Positions 53,183 through 61,782 of a stretch of 64,000 nt of DNA are shown piece by piece (position 1 is the stretch's first letter; every line of letters begins with the position of its first letter). The translations under genes and the position numbers were made by a program. The notes beneath the pieces are model-generated. The model did no database searches. It had not been told where the DNA came from and was given only the letters and a program-made list of their open reading frames with translations. Origin of the DNA: Streptococcus mitis (GTDB lineage: Bacteria; Bacillota; Bacilli; Lactobacillales; Streptococcaceae); the NCBI RefSeq assembly GCF_901542415.1, contig NZ_CABEHV010000004.1:930001-994000 (forward strand). The letters run 5' to 3'.

Positions 53183-54329
53183 CTCTCTTTTGAAGTAAGT
53201 ACATGACAAAGATAGAGGTTACAATCAACCAAGATCCTAAGATGGCAAAGACCAACATCCCATTGTGAGTTAGTAAGCCAATTGCACCTAAAATAAATGG
53301 AGTGGTAAAGGCTCCGAAACTACATCCTAAAACTGCAAATGAAGTTGCTTGATTGAGGAGTTTAGCTGGAATTCGTTCAGAGACCAGTTGAAAGACCGTC
53401 GTCAAGGCTACACTATAGGCAAAACCAGCCAGAATACTTCCTGCCACTACCACCCACAAGGATGAAGACAAGGCAATCACGATTTGCCCCAAGCCGAAGG
53501 TAATACCAGACCAGAGGAGCAGTTTCTCTTTAAATATTGAAATCAGGAAAGAAAAACTAACACCAGCCACAATCCCGATTAACTGCATGACACTAAGAAC
53601 AAAACTAGATAACTGGGCATCTCCCAGTCCTCTTTCCACCATCAAACTTGGAATACGGATGGTAATAGCTGTATTGGTACAAACTACAACTGCCGCTTCG
53701 ATAGCTAGGATAAAAATCAAGCCTTTCATTTCTCGAGTTAAGCGACTTACTTCCTTCGCTTTTTTCTTGACTTCTTTCTTTTCTTTTCCATAAGGTACAA
53801 AGAGCAGATAAAGGGTCAGTACCAAAAATCCAGCACTATAGGCTAGGAAGGTAGCTGTCCAACCGGAGGCCAACAATTGGCCGACTGCCAAGGTAATGAG
53901 AGAAGCCCCAACGACCTCTGCAGAACCGCGTAACCCTAGCATCTGTATTCTCGTTTTCCCTTGATAACGTTCACTGATAATGGAAATGGCCTTGGCATTG
54001 ATCATCCCAACACCCAAACCAAAAAGAATCCTTGTTCCAAAAACAAAGGGATAGGCTTGATACCAAAAGGGTGCTGTTCCACTCAGTGATAAAATCAGCA
54101 ATCCCAAACTAATCTGTAATCGCTCAGGAAATATTTTTTCTAAGAAACCATTTAGTAGTAACATAATCATGATCCCAAAAGATGGCAAGCTCGCCAAGAG
54201 CTCAATTTGTTCCTTAGGATAGCCTTGATAATAGTCAAACATGGCTGGCAGGGCACTCGAGATGGAAAAGGACGTAATCAAAACGAGGGAGAGAGCCAAA
54301 ATACTGGCCCGTTCTAAAAATTGTTTCAT
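53178..54329 (-). CDS. MFS transporter
   Basis: A 383-residue major facilitator protein with about 12 hydrophobic segments. An inter-domain loop is rich in Lys/Glu (YGKEKKEVKKKAKEV, about residue 185), and there is an MFS motif region around GFLEKIFPERLQ. The open frame extends to 54383, but MKQFLERASIL, preceded by AAAGAGA, is the likely start. The closest families are CynX/NimT-like and drug or anion permeases. The substrate is unknown. Confidence 0.85.
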   Translation of the reverse strand: MKQFLERASILALSLVLITSFSISSALPAMFDYYQGYPKEQIELLASLPSFGIMIMLLLNGFLEKIFPERLQISLGLLILSLSGTAPFWYQAYPFVFGTRILFGLGVGMINAKAISIISERYQGKTRIQMLGLRGSAEVVGASLITLAVGQLLASGWTATFLAYSAGFLVLTLYLLFVPYGKEKKEVKKKAKEVSRLTREMKGLIFILAIEAAVVVCTNTAITIRIPSLMVERGLGDAQLSSFVLSVMQLIGIVAGVSFSFLISIFKEKLLLWSGITFGLGQIVIALSSSLWVVVAGSILAGFAYSVALTTVFQLVSERIPAKLLNQATSFAVLGCSFGAFTTPFILGAIGLLTHNGMLVFAILGSWLIVTSIFVMYLLQKRA

Positions 54330-54455
54330 GAAATCTCTTTCTATATTTTCTCTTAATCTTCTGTCTCTTTTGATAGTTATCAAACAAGCAAGAAAAGAAG
54401 AAGCCTCTTTAGTGTATAGACTCCTTCTTAAACTCGAAAATGAATCCCTTGTATC

Positions 54456-55085
54456 TTAGGATGACTTTCTCTTGATTTGCTTGATAAAGTAGAAGATAAA
54501 TCCTGCCACCATATAGGCAACAAAGATAATCAGACACCACTTGAACACGACATCCCAACCCTTGTTCACATTCAAAAAGAAGTAAGGGAAGGGACTGACC
54601 TTAGAATTAGGAACATCAAGTTTCAATACCAAGCCATTAAAAAGAGCAAAAATCATATACAGCAAGGGTAAAATCGTCCACACAACCGGATCCCAAATCT
54701 TGTATTGACCCTGTTTGTCAAAAAAGAGGGTATCTGCTAAAAACCAAAGGGGAACGATATAGTGGCAAAGGAAATTTTCTAGGGTATAGAAATTAGTCGC
54801 AATGGGCGCCAGGAGGAAATGGTAAATCACACAGGTAATCATGATACTCATAGTGACTCCACCTTTTAAGCGCAAGAGACTTGATCTTTGCCAGTTTTCA
54901 CCTAAACGGCTCATAACCTTTAGGAGATAGAGCGTAAAAATCGCGACTAAAAGGTTGGACAGAACCGTATAATAGAGTAGCATCCCAAATCCACCATGCT
55001 TGGCGATTTCAAGATAAACTCCCGTAAAAGCCGCTAGAAACAAGAAGATACGGCTATAAAATACAAGTTTATAGTGTTTTGACAT
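54456..55085 (-). CDS. Pr6Pr family membrane protein
   Basis: A 209-residue membrane protein with six predicted helices and the HYIVPLWFLADTLFFD segment of the Pr6Pr (FAR-17a/AIG1-like) family. Function is unknown in bacteria. It follows the zinc-ribbon gene by 2 bp on the same strand, suggesting cotranscription, but the two families have no known link. Confidence 0.82.
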   Translation of the reverse strand: MSKHYKLVFYSRIFLFLAAFTGVYLEIAKHGGFGMLLYYTVLSNLLVAIFTLYLLKVMSRLGENWQRSSLLRLKGGVTMSIMITCVIYHFLLAPIATNFYTLENFLCHYIVPLWFLADTLFFDKQGQYKIWDPVVWTILPLLYMIFALFNGLVLKLDVPNSKVSPFPYFFLNVNKGWDVVFKWCLIIFVAYMVAGFIFYFIKQIKRKSS

Positions 55086-55087
55086 AC

Positions 55088-55426
55088 TTAAATTTTCTTC
55101 ACAAACTCTGATTTGAGTTTCATGGCACCAAAGCCATCAATTTTACAGTCGATATTGTGGTCGCCTTCTACGATGCGGATATTTTTCACGCGCGTCCCTT
55201 GTTTCAAATCTTTTGGCGCACCTTTTACCTTCAAGTCCTTGATGAGAGTGACTGTATCACCGTCAGCCAATTTATTTCCGTTGGCATCGATAGCAACAAG
55301 ACCCTCTTCTACATCTGCAACTTCAGCAGGATTCCACTCATGAGCACACTCTGGGCAAACCAGTAGGGCACCGTCTTCGTAGACATACTCTGAGTTACAT
55401 TTTGGGCAATTTGGTAGGTTGTTCAT
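55088..55426 (-). CDS. Zinc ribbon YjdM/PhnA-like protein
   Basis: A 112-residue protein. The N-terminal zinc ribbon has two CPxC knuckles (CPKC and CPEC), followed by a compact SH3-like domain ([15 protein letters not shown]). The family was named PhnA but is not a phosphonoacetate hydrolase. A role in alkylphosphonate use is not supported by neighbours, and the true function is unknown. Confidence 0.88.
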   Translation of the reverse strand: MNNLPNCPKCNSEYVYEDGALLVCPECAHEWNPAEVADVEEGLVAIDANGNKLADGDTVTLIKDLKVKGAPKDLKQGTRVKNIRIVEGDHNIDCKIDGFGAMKLKSEFVKKI

Positions 55427-55520
55427 GGTTTCTCCTTATAATCATTCACTATTCTTTGAAAATCAAAATTTCTCGAACAGCAACTATTATACCTTAAAAT
55501 CAGCATTTTGACAAATTTAG

Positions 55521-55546
55521 AAAAAAAACCGATATCAATCTATCGG
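55521..55546 (-). terminator. Terminator downstream of cmk
   Basis: CCGATA (55529-55534) pairs with TATCGG (55541-55546), and eight Us follow on the minus strand. Confidence 0.8.
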
Positions 55547-55557
55547 CTTCTCTACAT

Positions 55558-56229
55558 TTACATTCTTTTTTCAGCTTCTGCTTTGATTTTTTCAACTACT
55601 TCTTGAATGTTCAAACCAGTTGTATCAAGGTAAACCGCATCCTCTGCTTGTTTGAGAGGCGAAGTCTCACGATGACTATCCTTGTAGTCACGCGCAGCAA
55701 TTTCCTCTTTTAGAGTTTCAAGGTCTGTTTCAATTCCCTTGGCAATATTTTCCTTGTAACGGCGCTCTGCTCTCTCATCGACTGAAGCTACTAGGAAAAT
55801 TTTCAATTCTGCTTGTGGCAATACAACAGTTCCAATATCACGACCATCCATGACAATCCCACCTTGCTGGGCAATCTCTTGTTGGAGGGAAACTAGTTTC
55901 TCACGCACTTGAGGAATTGCTGCAATAGCTGAAACATGATTTGTCACTTCATTTTCACGCATAGGATGGGTAATATCCACATCTCCTACAAAGACAAGTT
56001 GTTCTCCAGTTTCTGAGCGCCCAAAACTGATTGGATGCTGGTCCAATAAGGCTAAAAGTTCCTCAATCTCTTCCACTCCTAACTGGTGTTTCAGAGCCAT
56101 ATATGTCGCTGCACGATACATAGCACCTGTATCTAGATAGGTGTAACCAAAATCCTTAGCAATAATCTTTGCGACCGTACTCTTACCACTTGAAGCTGGA
56201 CCGTCAATAGCAATTTGAATTGTTTTCAT
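55558..56229 (-). CDS. cmk: Cytidylate kinase
   Basis: A 223-residue nucleoside monophosphate kinase making CDP/dCDP from CMP/dCMP. The P-loop [12 protein letters not shown] is at 10-21, with GAMYRAATY (NMP-binding), [10 protein letters not shown] and the R-rich lid RAERRYKE. It is cotranscribed with the LysM-like membrane protein 8 bp upstream. Confidence 0.96.
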   Translation of the reverse strand: MKTIQIAIDGPASSGKSTVAKIIAKDFGYTYLDTGAMYRAATYMALKHQLGVEEIEELLALLDQHPISFGRSETGEQLVFVGDVDITHPMRENEVTNHVSAIAAIPQVREKLVSLQQEIAQQGGIVMDGRDIGTVVLPQAELKIFLVASVDERAERRYKENIAKGIETDLETLKEEIAARDYKDSHRETSPLKQAEDAVYLDTTGLNIQEVVEKIKAEAEKRM

Positions 56230-56237
56230 ATCAACTC

Positions 56238-56708
56238 CTATTTGATTTTAACAACATCACCTGGATTAGCAAACCAAGACCCTGTAGCCATATGACTAGG
56301 ATTTAAGGCTTCTAACTGAGCAATCGAAATCCCAGCGCGAGCTGCAATGGCTGCTTCTCCTTCTCCAGCTAAGACTTTTGTCGTCCCTTCTGGATCTGTA
56401 GCTTCCTCCGAGTGTTCAGAAGAAGATTCTGAACTCTGTTCAGGCTGGGAACTACTAGAAGATGAAATCTGTACTACATTTGCGTCTGAATCGTGAAAAT
56501 CTTTCAAGGCTGCTGTGCGATTACTCCCACCCGATGATAGATAGATGAGAACAATAATCATCACTACCACAATTACAAAGAAAATACTGGCTAGGATCGT
56601 CAAGACACGATTGGCTACTACATCTCTACCTTGAGTTCTCTTACGACGTTCTGATCTTGTTTCTTCTTGATTTTCATAAATATCTTCTTGCCACGGTTCT
56701 TTTGCCAT
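56238..56708 (-). CDS. SAG1386/EF1546-family surface-associated protein with C-terminal LysM
   Basis: A 156-residue single-pass membrane protein: a cytoplasmic charged N-terminus, TM at about 36-58 ([21 protein letters not shown]), a Ser/Glu-rich low-complexity linker, and a short LysM-like domain (about 108-156: [21 protein letters not shown]). The layout suggests it reaches the cell wall from the membrane. It is conserved next to cmk in streptococci. Function unknown. Confidence 0.87.
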   Translation of the reverse strand: MAKEPWQEDIYENQEETRSERRKRTQGRDVVANRVLTILASIFFVIVVVMIIVLIYLSSGGSNRTAALKDFHDSDANVVQISSSSSSQPEQSSESSSEHSEEATDPEGTTKVLAGEGEAAIAARAGISIAQLEALNPSHMATGSWFANPGDVVKIK

Positions 56709-56718
56709 ACCTTACTCC

Positions 56719-56747
56719 TTGTTTTTTTTTACTTTTCTTATTACAAT
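56719..56747 (+). promoter_or_regulatory. Ferredoxin promoter
   Basis: TTGTTT (56719-56724), 17-bp spacer, TACAAT (56742-56747). The ATG follows 6 nt later. Confidence 0.6.
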
Positions 56748-56753
56748 ATAAAT

Positions 56754-56960
56754 ATGAAAATCACACTTATACCTGAACGATGCATCGCCTGTGGGCTTTG
56801 CCAAACTTATTCTGATTTATTTGATTACCATGATAATGGAATCGTGCGTTTTTACGATGATCCTGATCAACTGGAAAAAGAAATTTCTCCTAGTCAGGAC
56901 GTCTTAGAGGCTGTTAAAAATTGCCCAACTCGCGCCCTGATTGGAAACCAGGAAGCCTAA
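56754..56960 (+). CDS. Single-cluster ferredoxin
   Basis: A 68-residue acidic electron carrier. CIACGLC supplies three cysteines and NCP a fourth (C10, C13, C16 and one near 57), the arrangement for one [4Fe-4S] cluster. Redox partners cannot be told. The start at MKITLIPERC was chosen because homology begins there. It lies 6 nt after a TACAAT box and has no Shine-Dalgarno, so a leaderless mRNA is likely. It is divergent from the SAG1386-family gene. Confidence 0.9.
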   Translation: MKITLIPERCIACGLCQTYSDLFDYHDNGIVRFYDDPDQLEKEISPSQDVLEAVKNCPTRALIGNQEA

Positions 56961-57010
56961 ATCAATGGCGATAACCCACTCCCTCTAGTTTAGCATATTT
57001 CCATGCAAAA

Positions 57011-57976
57011 TTATAGTCTTTTCTCTTTATTTTTTTCTGTAAAATCAGGAAGGTCACTTTTTTCTTTGACGAGATAAAGTGGTCTTTTTTTAGTCTCTAG
57101 ATAAATCTTACTGATATACTTGCCGAGAATCCCAATGGTCAAGAGTTGAATCCCACCAAGGAAGAGAATAACAGCCATCAGAGAGGTCCAACCTGATGTC
57201 GGATTGCCCAAAATGAGAGTCCGAACCACAACAAAAAAGGTCATAAGCAGAGAAATAAAACAAGATAGGAGACCTGCCACAAAGGCTATAATCAAGGGAA
57301 AATCTGAAAAATTAACAATCCCTTCAATGGAGTAGAAAAAGAGTTGCCTAAAACTCCAACTGGTCTTTCCAGCCTGCCTTTCGACATTTGGATAGTCCAA
57401 ATAGTGAGTTTTAAAGCCGACCCAGGCAAAGAGTCCCTTAGAAAAACGATTGGACTCAGTCAAGCTTAAAATGGCATCCACTACAGATCTTCTCATCATG
57501 CGAAAATCACGGACACCTGACGGCAAGGCTACTGGACTAATTTTTTGCATAAGACGATAAAAGAGATTAGCACAGAAACTGCGAAAGAAGGGTTCTCCCC
57601 CTCGACTGGTTCTGCGTGTTCCAACACAGTCCAAGTCTGCATTTTTGTCTAGTAGAGCTTTCATCTCAAGCAACATACTAGGAGGATCTTGGAGGTCTGC
57701 ATCCATCACCACCACCAAATCTCCTGTCGCATATTGTAAGCCTGCATAGAGAGCTGCTTCTTTGCCAAAATTTCGCGAGAAAGAAATATAATGAACTGCC
57801 GGATTTTGCTCCCGATAGGACTTTAATAGTTCCAAAGTCCCATCACTTGATCCATCGTCGACAAAGACATACTCTATTTCTGTTTCCAAATCTGGAAGTA
57901 AAGCTTCCAAAGCCTGATAAAAAAGAGGAAGTACTTCCTCTTCGTTTAAACAGGGGACAATGATTGACATCACCAT
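57011..57976 (-). CDS. GT2 glycosyltransferase, GtrB/polyprenol-phosphate type
   Basis: About 321 residues. The N-terminal GT-A domain contains DDGSSDGT and the metal-binding DADLQDPP, and two C-terminal membrane helices (about 230-290) follow. The layout is that of GtrB/CsbB-like enzymes that load a sugar on undecaprenyl phosphate for wall or teichoic acid decoration. The open frame runs back into galE; MVMSIIVPCLNEE, 1 bp after the galE stop, is the likely start. galE immediately upstream could supply UDP-galactose. Confidence 0.88.
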   Translation of the reverse strand: MVMSIIVPCLNEEEVLPLFYQALEALLPDLETEIEYVFVDDGSSDGTLELLKSYREQNPAVHYISFSRNFGKEAALYAGLQYATGDLVVVMDADLQDPPSMLLEMKALLDKNADLDCVGTRRTSRGGEPFFRSFCANLFYRLMQKISPVALPSGVRDFRMMRRSVVDAILSLTESNRFSKGLFAWVGFKTHYLDYPNVERQAGKTSWSFRQLFFYSIEGIVNFSDFPLIIAFVAGLLSCFISLLMTFFVVVRTLILGNPTSGWTSLMAVILFLGGIQLLTIGILGKYISKIYLETKKRPLYLVKEKSDLPDFTEKNKEKRL

Positions 57977-57977
57977 C

Positions 57978-58997
57978 TTAGTCTTCAAATCCATTTGGAT
58001 GCTTACTTTGCCAACGCCATGCGTCTTCACACATTTGGGTGATGCCGAGTTCTGCTTCCCAGCCGAGTTCTGCTTTGGCTTTTGCAGGATCTGAATAGCA
58101 GGCTGCAATATCACCTGGGCGACGGTCTACGATGCGGTAAGGAATTGGACGTCCGACTGCTTTTTCCATGTTTTGGATAATTTCAAGAACAGAATAGCCT
58201 TTACCTGTTCCAAGGTTATAAACGTTTAGACCTGAACCTTTTTGGATTTTTCTCAGAGCTGCAACGTGACCTTTAGCCAAATCGACAACGTGGATATAGT
58301 CACGAACACCAGTTCCGTCTTCCGTATCGTAATCGTCTCCAAACACTTGCACTTGCTCTAATTTTCCAACGGCTACTTGAGTCACATATGGCAAAAGATT
58401 ATTTGGAATACCGTTTGGATTTTCTCCCAAATCACCACTCTCATGGGCTCCGATTGGGTTAAAGTAACGAAGTAAGACCACATTCCATTCTGAGTCTGCC
58501 TTGTAGATATCTGTCAAAATTTCCTCTAGCATAAGCTTAGTACGGCCGTATGGATTGGTCACTGAAAGTGGGAAATCTTCCAAGATGGGTACTGTGTGCG
58601 GATCTCCGTAAACTGTCGCAGAAGAACTGAAAATGATGTTTTTACAGTTGTTCTCTTCCATTACCTTCAAAAGACTAACAGTTCCAGCGATATTGTTGTC
58701 ATAGTAGGCAAGAGGAATACGGGTAGATTCACCGACAGCCTTCAAGCCAGCGAAGTGAATGACCCCTGTTGGTTCTTCTTGCTTGAAAATATCTCTGAGA
58801 GTATCGGTATCACGGATATCTGCCTCATAGAAAGGCACTTCAACTCCTGTGACTCTTTCAACAACTTCTAAACTTTTTCTATTACTATTAACAAGGTTAT
58901 CCACCACAACAACCTGATGACCTGCTTGGATTAACTCAATAACAGTGTGGGTTCCGATAAAACCTGCTCCACCCGTTACCAAAATCTTTTCTTGCAT
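57978..58997 (-). CDS. galE: UDP-glucose 4-epimerase
   Basis: A 339-residue short-chain dehydrogenase-type epimerase. The NAD motif is GGAGFIGTH at residues 8-16, the catalytic region is SSSATVYG with YGRTK (Tyr-x-x-x-Lys), and substrate segments include NPIGAHESGDLGE. It interconverts UDP-Glc and UDP-Gal. It is coupled to the glycosyltransferase downstream, suggesting galactose supply to surface glycans. Confidence 0.95.
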   Translation of the reverse strand: MQEKILVTGGAGFIGTHTVIELIQAGHQVVVVDNLVNSNRKSLEVVERVTGVEVPFYEADIRDTDTLRDIFKQEEPTGVIHFAGLKAVGESTRIPLAYYDNNIAGTVSLLKVMEENNCKNIIFSSSATVYGDPHTVPILEDFPLSVTNPYGRTKLMLEEILTDIYKADSEWNVVLLRYFNPIGAHESGDLGENPNGIPNNLLPYVTQVAVGKLEQVQVFGDDYDTEDGTGVRDYIHVVDLAKGHVAALRKIQKGSGLNVYNLGTGKGYSVLEIIQNMEKAVGRPIPYRIVDRRPGDIAACYSDPAKAKAELGWEAELGITQMCEDAWRWQSKHPNGFED

Positions 58998-59099
58998 CTT
59001 TTTTCCTCGATTCTCGGATTATTTTTTCTTATTTTACCATTTTTGATAGGGAATGTCATTTGCCATCCTAGAGGGATGGCTAAAATTTCAGTAAAATAT

Positions 59100-60203
59100 T
59101 TATTCGCTTTTTACCAGTTTGACATAGTTCTCAATTGGGTAGTTTAGAGGGTCCAAGGTCAATTTCTTTCCTTGAACCAGTTGAGCTAAATGGTAACCAA
59201 TGATAGGACCAGTTGTAAGGCCTGATGAACCTAGTCCACTAGCCGCATAGACACCTGCTAAGTCTGGGACTTGTCCAAAGAAAGGAGAGAAATCACTGGT
59301 ATAGGCACGGATTCCCACACGCTCAGCCCTTGAAATCGCTCTAGCTAAAACTGGATAGTGAGGTAAGGTTGCCTCCTCTATTTGCTGGAGCAAGGTGTCA
59401 TCTACCGTCAAATCAAATCCCATGTCATTTTCATGGGTAGCACCTAATGATAATTTCCCACCTGCAAAGGGAATCAAATCCCATTCTCCCTCAGGCATGA
59501 CAACAGGATAGTTTACCATGTCTTGCTCTACGTGATAATCTCGTAGTTGTCCTTTTTGAGGACGGACATCCACAGCATAGCCCAAGGGTTCTAACAAGTC
59601 CCCCAACCAAGCTCCCGTTGCCAAAATAACCTGATCAAATACCTCTTCGTCAATCTGGTAACCTGATGCTAAAGGTGTCAGAGTTACTTTTTCTTTGACC
59701 AGCTTGACCTGACTGGCTTCTAGCAAACGAGTGACCAAAAGCTGACCATCTACTCTCGCTCCACCAGAAGCATAGAGCAAGTGATCAAATCCCTGTAAAC
59801 CAGGGAATAATTCATTAGCTGATGCTTGGTCCAGAATGGCTAACTGGCCTATCAAGGGAGATTCTTCTCTGCGATGGAATGCTAGTTGATAAAGTTCTTC
59901 CAACTTAGTTTCGTCCTTTTTAAGGAGAAAAACTCCCGAACGTTGGTAAAAGTCGATTTCTTGCCCTGACTTTTCTAAATCAGCCAACAAATCCACATAA
60001 AAATCAGCCCCCAAGCGCGCCATTTTGTACCAAGCTTTATTGCGACGTTTGGAAAACCAAGGACTGATAATTCCCGCTGCTGCCTTGGTGGCTTGCCCCT
60101 GTCCATGGTCAAAAACGGTTACTTCTAGGTCACTTTCTTTAGAGAGGTAGTAGGCAGCTGTTGCACCTACAATCCCTGCTCCGATAATGGCAACTTTTTT
60201 CAT
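59100..60203 (-). CDS. FAD-dependent amino acid oxidase-like oxidoreductase (DAO family)
   Basis: About 367 residues. An N-terminal dinucleotide motif GAGIVGATAAYYL is near residue 7, and a C-terminal GLGSSGLTTGPIIGY motif is typical of the glycine oxidase/D-amino acid dehydrogenase family. The substrate is undetermined. The ATG at 60203 is preferred over an in-frame GTG at 60212. A hairpin (GCCATCC/GGATGGC at 59062-59080) lies downstream without a U-run. Confidence 0.85.
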   Translation of the reverse strand: MKKVAIIGAGIVGATAAYYLSKESDLEVTVFDHGQGQATKAAAGIISPWFSKRRNKAWYKMARLGADFYVDLLADLEKSGQEIDFYQRSGVFLLKKDETKLEELYQLAFHRREESPLIGQLAILDQASANELFPGLQGFDHLLYASGGARVDGQLLVTRLLEASQVKLVKEKVTLTPLASGYQIDEEVFDQVILATGAWLGDLLEPLGYAVDVRPQKGQLRDYHVEQDMVNYPVVMPEGEWDLIPFAGGKLSLGATHENDMGFDLTVDDTLLQQIEEATLPHYPVLARAISRAERVGIRAYTSDFSPFFGQVPDLAGVYAASGLGSSGLTTGPIIGYHLAQLVQGKKLTLDPLNYPIENYVKLVKSE

Positions 60204-60219
60204 TGTTTTCACTTTCTAA

Positions 60220-61017
60220 CTAGATATGGTGGAAAGGATTGGTCGATGCTTTACTAGGTACAATATCGATTGCCCAGCCTTTTTCCTCTTTCCATTGATT
60301 AAGAAGCTCTGCAATTTTTTCCACGAAAAGCACTTCAATATAGTGGCCTGGGTCCAATGCCAACAAACCATCAGACAGCATATCCTGAGCAGTATGGTAG
60401 TAAATATCACCAGTGATATAGACATCTGCCCCCTTTGCCAAAGCATCCTTATAGAATGACTGCCCACTTCCACCACAGATGGCCACTCTTGAAATAGGCT
60501 TCTGCAAATCGCTCTCTTGATAATGCACCATTCGAAGACTATCTAGACCAAAGACTTGCTTGACATTCTGGGCCAATTCCCCAAATGTCTGAGGCTGAAC
60601 ATTCCCAATACGTCCAATTCCACGTTCTGGACCTGTCTCCTGCAGATAGGTCGTTTCCTCGATACCTAGCATCTGACAGAACCAGTCATTGAGACCATTT
60701 TCAACGATGTCAATATTGGTATGGCTGACATAAACTGCGATGTCATGCTTGATGAGGTCGATGTAAATCTGATTTTGCGGACGGCCAGCTACCAAATCCT
60801 TGATGGGACGGAAAATCGGCGCATGCTTGACAATAATCAAGTCCACACCCTTTTCAATGGCTTCAGCCACCGTTTCTTCACGAATATCCAGAGCAACCAT
60901 GACGCTTTGGATATCCTTGTCCAAAGTGCCAATTTGCAGGCCACGACTGTCTCCCTCCATGGAAAATTCCTGAGGGCAAAAGGCTTCATACGCGTTAATC
61001 ACTTCACTTGCTAGCAT
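60220..61017 (-). CDS. Nif3-like dinuclear metal-centre protein (YqfO family)
   Basis: A 265-residue protein of the Nif3/GTP cyclohydrolase I type 2 superfamily. Metal ligands are visible in VKHAPIF, SHTNIDI and [10 protein letters not shown]. It is conserved next to trmK (YqfN) across Firmicutes, as here, with a 14-bp overlap. The biological role is unresolved. Confidence 0.9.
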   Translation of the reverse strand: MLASEVINAYEAFCPQEFSMEGDSRGLQIGTLDKDIQSVMVALDIREETVAEAIEKGVDLIIVKHAPIFRPIKDLVAGRPQNQIYIDLIKHDIAVYVSHTNIDIVENGLNDWFCQMLGIEETTYLQETGPERGIGRIGNVQPQTFGELAQNVKQVFGLDSLRMVHYQESDLQKPISRVAICGGSGQSFYKDALAKGADVYITGDIYYHTAQDMLSDGLLALDPGHYIEVLFVEKIAELLNQWKEEKGWAIDIVPSKASTNPFHHI

Positions 61018-61681
61018 GGAGAACCTCCTTGATGGCTTGAATTTTATCTACTAGAACTTGACGTTCCTCCAGATTTTTCTCTGGGATTTGTCCGAGGGCA
61101 AACTCTAGCTTAACAGCTTCTTTTTGCCATTTTTGGACAAATACTGGATTGAGCTCTTTAGACAAGAAGGGACCAAAGCGAACATCACTGGCTGACAGCT
61201 TCATTTGGCCTGCTTCCACCACCAAAATCTCGTAAAACTTGCCAGCTTCTTCTAGAATGCTTTCTGCCACAATCTGAAATCCGTTCTCTTGTAACCAGAT
61301 ACGCAAGTCGTCTTCACGATTATTGGGCTGGAGGATCAATCGTTCTACATGAGCTAACTTGTCCAAGCCTTCTTCTAAAATCCTAGCAATCAAACGACCA
61401 CCCATGCCAGCAATAGTGATGACCGATACCTGATCTGCCTCTTCAAAAGCTGCCAAGCCATTGGCTAAACGAACCTGGATTTTCGCCTTTAGTCCGTGAG
61501 CCTCAACATTTTTAACCGCGGACTGGTAGGGGCCTTCCACCACTTCCCCTGCAATGGCACTTTTGATTTGTCCTCGTTCGACCAACTCGATAGGCAGATA
61601 AGCATGGTCACTCCCCACATCTAGTAAAATAGCCCCCTGTGGCACAAAGGAAGCCACCAATTCTAATCTCTTTGAAATCAT
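61004..61681 (-). CDS. trmK: tRNA (adenine(22)-N1)-methyltransferase
   Basis: A 225-residue SAM methyltransferase. The motif [12 protein letters not shown] at residues 20-31 is diagnostic of TrmK/YqfN, with [12 protein letters not shown] near residue 95. It installs m1A22 in tRNA. It is the first gene of the pair with the Nif3-like protein. Confidence 0.93.
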   Translation of the reverse strand: MISKRLELVASFVPQGAILLDVGSDHAYLPIELVERGQIKSAIAGEVVEGPYQSAVKNVEAHGLKAKIQVRLANGLAAFEEADQVSVITIAGMGGRLIARILEEGLDKLAHVERLILQPNNREDDLRIWLQENGFQIVAESILEEAGKFYEILVVEAGQMKLSASDVRFGPFLSKELNPVFVQKWQKEAVKLEFALGQIPEKNLEERQVLVDKIQAIKEVLHASK

Positions 61682-61748
61682 CTTCTCTCTCTTTCCAAAA
61701 CTCTGTTACCTCTTATTATACCACATTTCAGCTGGCAATCTTGCACCT

Positions 61749-61773
61749 AAAAAAAACGCAATCCACAGATTGC
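61749..61773 (-). terminator. P-type ATPase terminator
   Basis: GCAATC pairs with GATTGC around a 4-nt loop, followed by eight Us on the minus strand. Confidence 0.8.
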
Positions 61774-61782
61774 AGTCTTTCT

